Shown piece by piece: positions 1 through 12,165 of a stretch of 57,838 bases of DNA (positions are counted from its first letter, which is position 1; each line of letters starts with the position of its first letter). This stretch comes from Neelides folsomi. Taxonomy: Eukaryota > Arthropoda > Collembola > Neelipleona > Neelidae. Position numbers and translations under genes: made by a program. The notes under the pieces are model-generated. The model did not search any database. It was given only the letters and a program-made list of their open reading frames with translations, and was not told the origin of the DNA. The stretch lies in contig JAQGBZ010000379.1 in assembly GCA_034687125.1 (NCBI GenBank), positions 1 to 57,838 of the forward strand, given 5' to 3'.

Positions 1-101
1 ATCATATTTCACATTATTATTCATGTTTTTATTTTAATCAAATAAGTACACCTGTGTAACTTAAATTAAAAGTTAATTCTCTCATAAACAAAGTAACACT
101 T

Positions 102-2115
102 ATGGACGAACCGTGTGCTAAAGGCAATAAAATTGATCAAAAATGTTCAGATGACTCAAATGACAAATTGATGAGAGTTAAAAAAAACCAATTGAATATT
201 GTGTTGGTAAAATTCTATTTTTATTTCTGTTTAAGATATTTAAGAACTTTTAAATTATATTACAAATTAAATGATTTCATAATAAAAGATAATGAATTTA
301 CAAACATTGTGTTTGAATTATGAAAAAGGTTATAAGAAAAATCATCCAGATATTGTAATCTGAAGGCCAAGTTGGAGAAATCATCAAATGCCGCTGTTTG
401 AATTTAACCTGGAGAAATGAGGCTTGTTTTATTTTGAGAGAAATCTACTCGAAAAAATATTCAGTTGAATTCTAATATCCAGTTCTACTGTGGTTTTTTG
501 GTTTGTTGAGGCATTTGAGGGATATCGAGTTCTTCACGATTCATTCAAATGGATTTCAAATTGGAATTTTAAAGATTTTAAAGAGAAATCATTTGAGCAA
601 TTTGTTCACATCGTTAAAAATGAAGTCAAATACCTCGACCTTACAAATGTAATAATTGACAATTCAGCTTTGCTCGGACATGAAAAATCTTTGTATCCTC
701 CTAATTATCAAAAATCTCATTTTCTTCAATTAGATTCGAAAATATTCTTGAAAATCCTTCTCAATTTTCCTTTTCTCTTGGAGTTTGAAATCGATGAAAT
801 TCTTTACAAACCAGAAGAGCGCCATTTTCAATTTACGGTAAAGAGCAAAGTGATCCAAATGAAGTTTTTGAAAGTATGAAAAAATTGGAAAGTTTGAAAG
901 TGTTGAAATACAACGTGAGTTTAAACCCTTTTGGATTTTGTGTCCTTACTGACCAAATTCTCAAGATTTGTCCAAACTTGAATGAAATCAATGTGAAAGT
1001 TTCAGACATTTGGGTTGGAGATCGTGATGGTGTTATTAATAGGACTTTAAAATTAATTTCAAACTGCACCCCGCAAGTTCAAGTTTTTAATTTCTTCTTC
1101 GAATGGCCTGCGAAGTTAATCGGTCAGAATCAAAGTGAATTGACAAGGAACAATTTCCAAAATCTTAATATTAAATCTTTTACCATGAAGGACAGGTTGT
1201 AAGAAAACATTTAAATATTTAAATCGCGCTAATTCTTAAATTTTATTAAATTTTAACAATAACTAAAAATTAATTAATTAATTATTAAAATGGTTAATCC
1301 TAATCAATTTTTCCAAACGAGGCGAAATCCACTTGACCGAGATAGATTTTTTCACTTTCTTCATAATTTCACCACATTGCCAGGAACGGTAGAACTTTAT
1401 TTGATCATTGGACATGATCGATTCGCGATGTCAGAAACACTAGAAAATGTTCTACTGATTCTTATTGGATTCCAAAATGTCAAGATCCTCGAAACTTGAA
1501 TTCCCATTTTACCATGCTTATACAAAAGAAGTTTGGAAAAAGCTAATAATTCAATGCCCACAAGTTGAAGAATTTACAACTCCGATGTTGCCATTAAAAG
1601 ACGACCAGCCTGAAATTTGGCCCAAATTGAAGAAATTGGTCTTCAGAGACGTTGAGCTTTATTGGAATGATTCGACCGAATTTACATCATTTTTTGAATT
1701 TGTCTCCATCTTTGCGCGCAAATTAACCCATTTCATGATCTGCTTTAAAAATTCTTCCTTGGTTATGAGAAATCGGTTGAAGTGGAAGAATGGAAGTCCA
1801 AATACTCATTTGGGAATTGAAGCTCTCAATGCGCTAAATGATGAAAATGGGAATTTCACAACAAAGGAAATTAAGCAATTTGACTTTACGCTTTTATTCT
1901 CAAAGAAAGTATTTACAGTTAAAGAGGGAGCTTCTGACTTTTTGATTTTCATCTTTCACGCTTTTCCCAAACATGAATTGCTCAATCAGGTGGGAGAAGC
2001 TTTCAATCTCGGCGATTGGGATTTCTCGACTAATCTACAAACCGTTTTTAATCAGATTTACAATTCAATGCTTAAGGAGAAAAGGGATAAAGTTGAAGTC
2101 AATGTTATAATTTAA
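102..2115 (+). pseudogene. Decayed F-box/LRR-type gene
   Basis: Relic of an F-box plus leucine-rich-repeat-like protein. Such proteins are usually substrate adaptors of SCF ubiquitin ligases. A possible first exon (102-206, starting MDEPCAKGNK, donor GT at 207) is followed by a stretch near 442-465 reading NLLEKIFS, the core of an F-box, which runs straight into a TGA at 466-468. The body continues at 490-840 (DLTNVIIDNS, FLLEFEIDEI), then shifts frame near 835 into an open continuation reading DPNEVFESMKKLESLKVLKY, runs to 1202, and resumes at 1290-1493. A second frameshift near 1494 leads into 1500-2115 (CPQVEEFTTP, WPKLKKLVFRDVEL). The stop plus two frameshifts, with no introns able to remove them, indicate a pseudogene. 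The family assignment rests on the F-box core and LRR-like hydrophobic spacing, so it is moderate. A similar LRR-like fragment lies at 37464-38052. Confidence 0.6.
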
Positions 2116-2832
2116 CTATGTGAAAAGGAATAAATGAATATTTTATTTATTAAATATTATAATTTTCGAAACATTTTTATTAATATTCCATATTAATATT
2201 ACGTAGGTATTGTTAAACGTGTAGTGCGTAAATGCTTAAATATTCAATTTGCATAAAATATCATCACATATTGTTCACATTGAATATCTCTTATAGAATT
2301 TTTTTTCATTAATTAATTAATTATTATTTATAGATACCTTAAAAAATGAATCCTTGATCATGCACATGCATTACAAATTCCAATAATGTCGTCGTATCTT
2401 TGACTTTGAATATTCAAATTTATAATTAGACATATTCGCAAACTAATAATAATAATATATTAATCCTGAGAAAAAGATTTCGTAAATACATATATCCAAC
2501 CATGTATTAACACAATATTTGAAAATAAACGTTTTAATTTTCAACGTTGAATGAATATAAAAATATTTTTTATATGATACGATTGATAAATTCTTATAAA
2601 AAATTCTATTGTTATACAATACACATCATATTAGCTATTTATAAGTATTAGTCATATAAAAAACTACTGTAGTGATTATTGATTATTTGATCTTTGGATT
2701 TAGACATATTACATGTTAATCTAATTAAAATTGACTCTTCATATTAAATTATTGAAGAAATAGTCTGACGATTAATTAATAAATTAACCTATTACATTTC
2801 GTTTTTTTAAATATAATTTAAAAGTTTTGATT
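2116..2832. other. AT-rich intergenic spacer
   Basis: I see no coding exon here. The sequence is strongly AT-rich with many short A/T runs. The end closest to 2833 presumably carries the promoter of the protease gene, but I cannot name a specific element. Confidence 0.5.
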
Positions 2833-5800
2833 ATGAAAATTGTTTTGATTAAAATTCTCTTGCTTTTTACATTAATATTTAATCTTTCGCTAGCATTTCA
2901 AATAAAACATGATGATTCTGATGCGGAATTAATTAACAGAAATAATGGTAAAATATATAATAACATAAACAACATATTTTCATATTATTATAAATGTATT
3001 TTTAATATTTAACAATTAAATAAATTCAATCCATTTGTTACATCCCATTTTCCCATTGGACTTGAATAAGAAAAATAATAATTTTCTTTACCATCCATGT
3101 TGGGAAATGCTTCACTTCAAAAATTAAATATCCGTTTTTATACTAAAATTACAATATCACCAATTACACAGTTCAATGAATATTAAAAAATATTTTAGAA
3201 ATCAAAGAACATCAAACTGGAAAATCAAGAATAACGAAACGACAAATACAATTTCAAGTTGGATTCAATTCAAACAATTTATTACGAGGCCTGGGGAGAG
3301 TATTTCAACCAAGACCAAATTCATTAACAAACCGAATTACTAGATTTATTTCAAGTCCAAACAATAACAATAACAATGTTAACCAAATTAACCAACCTGC
3401 AAATTATAATAATATTAACCATTTCGGGCCAAATTATAACAATGATGTTAAAACTTACAGCTCGTTCAATAATCATAATAATGATAATTGTAACACTTAT
3501 ATAAATAACAATAAAGTTAAATTTAGGATCACACCATCTTCCCACTATGTTACTCCAAAACATTCAGAAAATAAAGATAATCCTAACACTTTTAATACAA
3601 ACTTAGTTGAATCGCTTATCAAAAACAATTGTGAAAAGAAGCAGGAAAATTGTGTTTTTGTTCAATGGAATTCAGATTCTCAAAGTAATTTCATAGCACC
3701 AAACGAGGTATATTATTTTGGATGCAATTTATATGTTTAATGGTTATATTGATTTTAAATTTAAAATTATACAGATAAAATGGTTTTAATAAAAAAAATT
3801 AACATGGAAAAATTACATATATAAAATATAAAGAGAAATTAAATTATTTTGTATATTTAATAGGAATTCAACAAAGACAGAGTGATTGCAACATCAATAT
3901 CAAATTCGTGTAGGGAAAACCAATTCCGATGCAACAATTTTCAAAATTGTTTAGACGAATGTAATGTCTGTAACGGCGTAAGAAATTGTCCTAATGGTGA
4001 AGACGAAATTGTGTTGTCGATAAGGGGTTGCTTGTTTAATACAAGAAAGCAGGATTGCTCGTAAGTGTCAGAACAATTTATTTTTACAAATATTCAAGCT
4101 AAGTAAAACTTATTTAAATTCAGTAACTTTAACTAAGATTTAATTGAATACAATACTTAATAGGAAAAATTAATTTGCTTGTTATTTTGGCGGTTGCATT
4201 GATAATACCAAAACCTGCGATGGTGTTTCTGATTGTTGGGGAGGAAGCGACGAATCGTTAGAACTTTGCTCAATATTGGTTGAGAGATTTATTGAAAATT
4301 CAACCATAAGAGGAATAAGGCCTTTAACAACATACACTTCTCCTTTAGCGACTACGACTACCTATATAACAACAATACCAGATCGAGTAATTGAAACAAC
4401 AACTAGATTAATTCCAGATCAAATAATTGAAACAACTAAAATAATTCCAAAGCAAATAACTGAAACAACAACAAGGAGAATTCCAGAACAAATAACTGAA
4501 ACAACAACTAGAAGAATTCCAGAGAAAACAACTGAAACAACAACTAAAAGACGCCCAGATAAAACAACTCAATCAACAACAAAAAAGCCTATACCTGAAT
4601 CACCCAGCATTGAACTTGAACTAGATGCTGATATTGATATAGAGGACAAGAGTTCAAGTGAAGAAAATGATGACGCTACAATAAAGAAATGTTCCCCTCT
4701 TTTGCCTGAATTTGGAGTTGAATTGACCTGCGAATACTCAAATCAGAAATTTGATTGTTACAAAGATCATATGCCAAGTAATACAATTGCCGAATACAAG
4801 TATGATTTTATTATTTTAATCAAAATACTATAAATACAAAGTATTATATCAAAATACTATATCAGTTAAATAATCATGAAATTGGTCTGTAATTAACACT
4901 ATTTAAATCTTAATATTGTTTATTTATATTTTATAAATAGATGCAAAAAATATTATCATGATGTTTCTTCACAAAATGGAATTCTGAAGATTATTTGTTT
5001 AGGAAATACTTGGTCAAATATACCCAAAAAGTTGTCTTGCAAGATAGATTGTGGAAATTCTCAAGATTTGACATCATACTCGATTGGGGGATTTAATTCA
5101 ATAAAAGGAAACCATCCTTGGCACGTTGGTCTTTACAGCATCAAAGATCCAAATTCGACTGTTTTTGAATATGAATATTTGTGCGGTGGATCACTAATAA
5201 GTGAAAACGCCGTAGTAACAGGTAGATTAAGATTTAATTAAATTTTACATAAAAATAATTTTAAATTTTTTTAAGCCGCTCATTGTGTGACGAAACCAGA
5301 GACGAATGAAAAAAGAATTGATAAAATTGAATTGTTGTTTGGTAAATATTATAAAGAGTTTGAAAAAAACGACGATTCTGTACAAAGAAAGTTTGCCATG
5401 GATATCGACATTAATGAAAATTACAATTCAGCTGTTTATGAATCGGATATAGCTATCATTTTGCTCGATAGCGAAAGTACAGATAGTTTAAAAAATAATC
5501 AATTTTTAATTTTTAAATTATATTATATGGACTAAAATTACCTCAATAATTCATTAAAGTATTTATTAAAAATTTTTGTCTAAATAATATAAATTGTACG
5601 TATTTTTTAATTATTAGCCTGTAGAGATAACTCGTCATGTTCGTCCAATTTGCTTACCAAAGCCTAATACTCTAGTTGAACCAGATCCTAGGAATTTTGG
5701 AAATGTAATTGAATCATTTGAGTTTTTTAATTTGTTAAAAATTTGTATATAAGTTTGTAAATTAATTTTTTTACTAGTTTGTTGGTTGGGGATATAATGG

Positions 5801-6267
5801 ACGGAGCAATGATACGAGAGAACTTCAAGTGGTTCGATTCCCTGTAAGATCAAAATTCGAATGCAGTTATCATCCAGATTTAGTACTCTTAATAAGAGCA
5901 TCAACATTTTGTGCTGGTTATAGAAATGGTAAATTATATTAACTATTAAGTTATTAATTAAATGATTAATTAAAAATTAAGATAAAAAATTTCTGTAAAA
6001 TATCTATTATATATTTGATCATGCTTAACAAATTACCAACTTTTCTAATTTTAAGGAACTTCTGTATGCAGAGGAGATAGCGGCGGTGGTTTGACTTTTC
6101 AAGATAGCAATGGCAAATGGCGTTTAGAAGGTATTTTAAGTGCTGGTGTGATTTCTTATAAAATTTGTGATTCGAGTAATTATGCCACTTTTACGCGTGT
6201 CAGTTTTTTTCGGGAATGGATCAAAACAAAAATTTTATTGAATTTTTATTCAAATATTGACGAGTAA
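2833..6267 (+). CDS. Modular serine protease (ModSP-like), one in-frame stop
   Basis: Exons: 2833-2947, 3199-3707, 3864-4060, 4164-4799, 4941-5221, 5276-5476, 5625-5704, 5778-5928, 6056-6267. They sum to 794 codons in one continuous frame. Order: signal peptide (MKIVLIKILLLFTLIFNLSL), Asn-rich region, LDLa 1 (CRENQFRCNN), LDLa 2 (TCDGVSDCWGGSDE), a Thr stalk with repeats of the type ETTTRRIPEQI, a CCP/sushi-like Cys module, then a trypsin-fold domain. The triad is intact: AAHC, DIAI and GDSGG. The residue at the 189 position is Ser, which suggests chymotrypsin-like specificity, and the usual basic residue before the mature N terminus is absent (SYSIGG). This architecture matches arthropod ModSP, which starts Toll and melanisation cascades by self-activation. 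Oddity: codon 277 (4171-4173) inside LDLa 2 is TAA, where CAA would give the expected Gln. The exon 6/7 junction could also lie a few bases away. Confidence 0.85.
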
Positions 6268-6533
6268 ATTGTTCCGATTTATTTTATAATTTTATGCTTC
6301 AAATGTAATTAAACTTTTAAGGAATCATAAACCTTATTCTATTTAAGTTTACATTAAATGAATTCTTATTAATTTTCATGCTAAAAATAAATAAAATCTA
6401 TTAGTTCATAAATGTATCCATTTTTTCATTTCGCAATAAGTAGATTACAGAAACTTTTTTCTTAAAATTCATAAAATCATTCTTTTATTAACTTTTTCTA
6501 ATATTTAATCATTTCATTACTATTTAAAATATA

Positions 6534-9081
6534 TCAGTAGTTTAATATAAAATAGAAAAACGGGCAAAATATATAAAATGATGAGCTGATGAGAATTGCT
6601 CCATCAGGTTCAGGTGTTGTCGATTCAGGTTCAGGTGTTGTCAATCCAGGTTCAGGTGTTGTCGATTCAGGTTCAGGTGTTGTCGATCCAGGTTTTTGAT
6701 ATTCGTATCCAATTGTAGCAACGGCAATTTTGGAATCCGCAGTTCCATAATACAAAAACCACTTTTGTTCAAAATAAACCAATCCTTCAAGAAACACAAC
6801 ATGATTCACTTGCCCATCAACTTCATAATCCTTTTCCGGTCTGAAGAAATAACTATCCGTTCTCATTATCACTTTAGTCGGATCTAATTTGCTCATTAAA
6901 ACCTGCCCAGCTGCATAATTTCTATCCGGCAATTCTGGATCTCCACCGTTAATTTTATTCCGTCCGTTATAAATGAGCAAAATTCCATCATCGATTAAAA
7001 ATGCTTGTGGTCCCGGTTCAACAATATCCGAATCGAATTTTCCTGCTCTTGGACGGAAAACTTCATATAGCCCTGTTTCATTTATGCCTTCAGCCCAAGG
7101 TTCCAAAACTGGCGTCCAATTAATCAAATCATCTGAAGTTGCCGCAAAGACGCTCGTTTCTCCCCAATACATCCAAAACTTGCCGTTGATTTTAGTCGGA
7201 AAGAAATTTTCTCCTTTTCTTTCACAAACAATCGAACCGGCCTTTGACCAAATGTTTACAAAATACCCTTCAAAGGCTGTTTTAAAAACTGAGCCATGTT
7301 TTGTCCAAGTGAATAAATCCGGCGATGAGGCAATCATTAGTCTCGCCAATTCTCCATCATAACCAGTATAAGTCATGTAATATTTTCCGTCTTCTTCACT
7401 TTGGGCAATTCTTGGATCTTCACAACCTCCTTCCCATTCAAACTCCAAATACTCGTCATTGTTTGGATAAAAAACAGGTCTAGATTCAGTATCAAAATTC
7501 AAACCATCCTCGCTTATTGCTACTCCAATTCTCGAAGTTCCATTAGCAGCTCCGATATAATCCTCAGCTCTGTATAATAGTACAACATGTCCGTCTATCA
7601 CAACAGCCGTTGGGTTAAAAACATCTTTTTCTTGCCATTTTACAGTTTCATTTCTCACAGGACATAAGAACGAAGTGGAATTATTTGGTCCCATGAAAGG
7701 ATTAACTTCATCTCTTTTCTCAAAAGGTCCAAGCTCCCAATCCCCATTAAGTAAGGTTACAGAAGCGACGGCAATTTTTGAATCTGCAGTTCCATAATAA
7801 ACATAAAAGTTCCCTTTGAAATGAACAAGACCTTCGAGGAAAACAACTTTGTTTACTTGACCAACGAGCTCGTAATCTTTATCGGGTCGCATGAAATATT
7901 TTTCAGATCGTTTGATTATTTGAAGCGGATTTGATACATTTAATAAAGCTTGTCCAACAGTATAAGTCCAATCAGGAATCGCCGGATCTCCACCATTCTC
8001 TTTATCTTTATTACGGCTATTGTAAATGAGTAAAATACCATCTGGTGTAATAAAAGCTTGTGGTCCTGGTTCGACCAAATCGCTATCAAAATATCCTGGC
8101 CTTGGACTAAATACTGCGAACATCTTTTCCCCATTGTCTTCAAGAGATACCGGAGTCCAATCAACCAAGTCGTCCGAATGGGCCACAAACATGTGCGTAT
8201 CTCCCCAATACATCCAATATTTTCCGTTAATCATTTTAGCAGTAAATCTCTCACCGACGAGTTCGCAAACTATAGATCCAGATTTTGACCAAAGATCTAT
8301 AAGTGAGCCGTTATATGCATTTCTGAACACCGGCCCGTATTTAGTCCAATTACGAAGATCGGGGCTTGAAGCGACTAAAAGGCGCGCTGTTGTTCCATCG
8401 TAGGCCGTGTAAGTCATAATGAATTCTCCATTGGGAGATTGAACAATTCTTGGATCTTCGCAGCCTCCTTCCCATTCGTAAATTAACATGTCATCATTGT
8501 CTGGATAGAAAATTGGCTCTAGTTCTCGAACGAAATTGACGCCGTCGTCCGAAGTGGCCAACCCAATTCGAGATGTTCCCAATGCTACGCCAATTTCATC
8601 TTCAGCCCGGTAAAGCAAATGAACTTTTCCGTTTAATACAAGGGCAGTTGGGTTGAAAACGTCTTTGGCTTCCCACGTGACACTTTCATTTCGAACAGGG
8701 CAGTGGAACGTTGTGTCGTTTCTTGGAAGCAAAATGGGGTTCATGGCGTCGTGTTTGACAAATATGCCAAGTTGCCAATTTTCGCCATCTTCGTGCCACC
8801 AACAATCGGCTAAAATTTAAACGACAATTAAATATCAAGCATACTTAAAATTTAAGAACACTGTAGTTATAAACTTGAAAATACCATCAAGTAATGTAAT
8901 TAGTATTAAATTGCAATTTAATAAAATAATATTAGTTTAATTTGCACATATTTATCGGATTGTAATTGAGTTTTTGTATTATCTAGATGATTTTAAGTGG
9001 ATATATGAGATGGAAAAAAGACTCACCATTTTTAATAAGGTGGATAATTAAAATAAAGAAAATACATTTAAACTTTTCCAT
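6534..9081 (-). CDS. Secreted protein with two tandem GH130 domains
   Basis: Exon 1 is 9081-9027 (signal peptide MEKFKCIFFILIIHLIKN) and exon 2 is 8809-6534, giving 776 residues. Two homologous domains of about 330 residues follow, the first starting near WQLGIFVKHDAMNP and the second near WELGPFEKRDEVNP. Each carries the GH130 hallmarks: DVFNPTA, LLYRAED, SRIG, EWEGGCEDPRI (the Asp of EDPR is the family's catalytic acid), MTYT.YDG, KYWMYWG or KFWMYWG, and VEPGPQAF. GH130 enzymes are five-bladed beta-propellers that phosphorolyse or hydrolyse beta-mannosides. The C terminus has four TTPEP-type repeats, then a hydrophobic tail (SSSFYIFCPFFYFILNY) that could be a GPI-anchor signal. Several NxS/T sites suggest a glycosylated, extracellular product. 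Phosphorylase versus hydrolase activity cannot be decided here. The family is mainly bacterial, and the 2.2-kb body has no intron, so horizontal origin is a reasonable inference. Confidence 0.92.
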
Positions 9082-9945
9082 AATTAAAGATGAAATGATT
9101 TGATGGCTCAATTTTGACAATACTAAACTAATTTCCGATACTATTAGTGCCTACAGGCAGTACAAATTAGAAAAAGATCATAAATACCATGCATATCAAA
9201 CTTATCTTATGGTTTTGAATCGAATTTTTGACACATTGGTCGATTTATCTACATTATCTTCACTGTTAAATTACTTTTATCAGCATTACTAATTTTATTA
9301 TGTTCACATCAGTCGCAAGTCGCAATATGTTTTACGTAACTTAATTGTAATTGCCCATTTAGAAGGTTTAATTTTATATTTTTTTACTTAATATATTTAC
9401 TGTTTGCATGCATGCATCTAGGACATTGAACGGACAATACCAATATCACATTAATAATTTTAATTAATTAAATATTATAGTAGAATATTCTATCTTCATA
9501 ATTATTTGTACTTTGTATATAACGCTCGTTCTTATTTAACAATCCAATTTATTTGAAGAAATTAAAACTTGAATAATTACCTAATTATTTTCGCTAATAC
9601 CATAAGGCTATAATCAATAAATATGAAACAATTAATTACTTGTAATCTATTTGATGTACCGAATTGTTATTCTTGATATGTCAACTTGGATTGGTTATAG
9701 GTTCTATAATATAAGATAATGTGATACATGTAACTTAAAACTTATTTATAAGCAAAGTAGGTATATATATAAAAAATTTACATTATTGTTATCTTGTTTT
9801 AATTTTTATGCTATAATTTCAATTAGTGATTGATGCTCCAAAAAGGCACTTGACCAACAATTTATTTCTATAAATGTCAATCTCACACTCAACAAACTCT
9901 CTTTTGATTAAACATCGCTCTAGAGTTTTTATCAAAACAGTAAAA
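9082..9945. other. Intergenic, divergent promoter region
   Basis: This lies between the divergent GH130 gene and the secreted-protein gene at 9946. It is AT-rich with a short GCATGCATGC run near 9408. No exon was recognised. An in-frame ATG at 9874 could extend the downstream protein by 24 residues, but it would bury the clear signal peptide. Confidence 0.45.
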
Positions 9946-11669
9946 ATGAGCACCAAAACTTTGCTGGCCGTAACATTACTAGCTTTGGCTACTTTTGGTA
10001 TATTTATAAATAAAAGAAATATTAATAAGATTAATATTCCATTAACATATATTTTAAATCACGATAAAGTTTTAACATTAATTTTATCTTACAATTAACT
10101 GAATTTTTTATTTAATATGAATAGGAAATGTAAATGGAATATTTTGGGGAGATCTTCGAGGTAAATGCGAAACTTATTAATTTATTCAATAAAGTAAAAA
10201 ATAATATAACTTTAAGCAATTTACTACAATAATTTTACTATCTAGCTAAAACGAATAATATCTAACAATAAATGTAGAGTAGTTAAGAATGAGTATGAGA
10301 AAATACTATTAAATTTTAATTTTGATAATAAATAGTCACATTCAGTCTGATTCCTGGAGATCCAAATGCATTCCAACCGCTCCCAAAGACCGTGAAAGAA
10401 GCAAATGAAAATGGTTGGGTCATTGACATAGGCACGTGTTCACCAACCGCTGGATTCAACGGATTCCGTTACATATTCCCTCAGGACGATTCCGTCGCAG
10501 TAATCTTTGACATCAATGGAATTATTGCTGGAGTTCAAGCCTTTGTAAATTCATTATAATCTCAATTTCAATTGTCGATAATGTTAAATTCAAAATTATT
10601 TTAGAAAAACATCCGAATTTATCTTTCATATCTTTAATGTAAATATTAAGCAAAATCCATAAATGATGAATTGAATATTTCTCTTTAATAGTTTCCACAT
10701 GAGCTTATGTTGACCCCAGACAATGACATTAGATTTGATTTGGTCGACATGTTCCAAAATGAAACGAACAAAAGAGGACAAAACGTCTTTGTTCTTACAG
10801 CTTATTTCATCCCTCCAAGTATGTAATATTTATACGCACATGCATTCTGCTAGATGTCTATCAATTTATTATCTAATAATTTTAAAAAATATATCTTAAT
10901 GATTTTAATGTTTTATTTTAATGCTTTAGCTGAGATTTGTGAACAAGGAAGAAACGAAGATTCTTTGATTACCGACGGAGTTGGAACTGGGCTTTATTTC
11001 CAAAAAGGACCAAATCCATCAAAATTCACTCAAGTTCCAATGAAGAGAGCTGAAGCAATTGAGGAAGGTTGGATGGAAAACGGTTGCATTCCAGCAATGG
11101 GTAAGTAAAATATTATTTAAATTTCTTACATAAAACAGAAAGAATGAGTTACAATTTTATAACTACTGAAAATTTTATCTGATCAAAAGTATAATGTTTA
11201 TATATTTAGTATTTCTTATATATTATATTTTCTATACAGGAAGACACAATTTCTATAAAGTAGAAGAATGGGACAGCCAAATGTGCAGAGAAATTCAACC
11301 AACCTTTGCTTTGTACAGCAGCGGGGATGAATTACAAGGATTTGGATTCATCGTTGGAGGAACCGCAGAGTCAAAGAGATTTGAATATCCAAATGAAGAT
11401 GCAATTAGAGTAAATTTACTAATCCTACTTTACACAACATTTCATACATTTTTAGTCTTAATCTATAGTTAAGGGTTAATGTATAAATTTTCCATTATGG
11501 ATTATCATTTTAAATCGTCATTATGATATGATAATTCTTTCATTAATAGGCTGTGATCGGACTAGGAAACACCCCACCTCAGTGTATTATTAATCAAAAC
11601 AAATTAATTGGATCAACTACGTTCCATCTTTACCTTACTGCCCAGCCTTGGACTATCACTTGTATTTAA
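9946..11669 (+). CDS. Unrecognised secreted protein with two related halves
   Basis: Seven exons: 9946-9997, 10125-10160, 10336-10544, 10692-10818, 10930-11100, 11240-11409, 11550-11669. All junctions keep frame and give 294 residues. The start at 9946 is preferred because it opens a clean signal peptide (MSTKTLLAVTLLALATFG). I do not recognise a named family. The mature protein shows two similar halves. The first has VKEANENGWVID, a Cys-Ser-Pro and a Gly-rich turn, then FDINGIIAGVQAFFP. The second has RAEAIEEGWMENGC, a Cys-x-Pro and a Gly turn, then YSSGDELQGFGFIVGG. The shared pattern is E-A-(x)3-G-W followed by C-x-P-x-x-G, and then a beta-rich stretch ending in a small-residue turn. Even numbers of Cys suggest disulfides. 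It is likely an extracellular protein of unknown role. Confidence 0.85.
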
Positions 11670-11981
11670 TATTCAGAAGAATTAAAATATTACAAATTAT
11701 AAGTACTAGTCAAAATATTATGACATATTTTCATATTAATTTGGACATTGTAATTTTTAATTCAAAAATAAATCTAAACATTTAATTGAATAAAGTCACC
11801 AAATTTAATATATGTTTTAACATTTAAAAATATTCAAAATTTTATTCTTGTATATAGTAAAATGCATATTATGTTAACTATTTATGTCAGGCTTACATAC
11901 TGACATTGAGACACATAAAATGCTTACATGATGAGAATTTAGACTATTATCAAAGTAAATTATATTGACTTTTATAAAAGC

Positions 11982-12038
11982 ATTCTAATATAATTACTGA
12001 TTCTAATAAATCAGTAATTTTTAAAAGTACATTAGAAT
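11982..12038. repeat. Imperfect hairpin
   Basis: An inner stem ATTACTGATT (11993-12002) pairs with AATCAGTAAT (12009-12018). An outer stem ATTCTAAT (11982-11989) pairs with ATTAGAAT (12031-12038). It lies downstream of the secreted-protein gene and may be a small foldback or a chance AT-rich palindrome. Confidence 0.4.
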
Positions 12039-12165
12039 AAATTAAGTTAATCATAATAAAATCGTAAATAATATTGAATGCTTTTTTCATTTGCCGAATT
12101 ATTGTTGTATTTTAAGAACATTGTATGATAATGCTAAATAAGATTTTTAAAAAGTAAAAAAGAGG

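Noticed and set aside
5820..5845. GTGGTTCGATTCCC, which looks like a tRNA T-arm
   Set aside because: It lies inside the trypsin-domain exon (ELQVVRFPVR), and no acceptor or anticodon stem surrounds it.
6973..8403. Several open frames of 60-129 codons antisense to the GH130 gene
   Set aside because: They are mirrored at the same place in both GH130 repeats, so they are shadows of the duplicated coding sequence.
9874..9945. Upstream ATG extending the secreted protein by 24 residues
   Set aside because: The extension is basic and polar and would hide a textbook signal peptide that begins at 9946.
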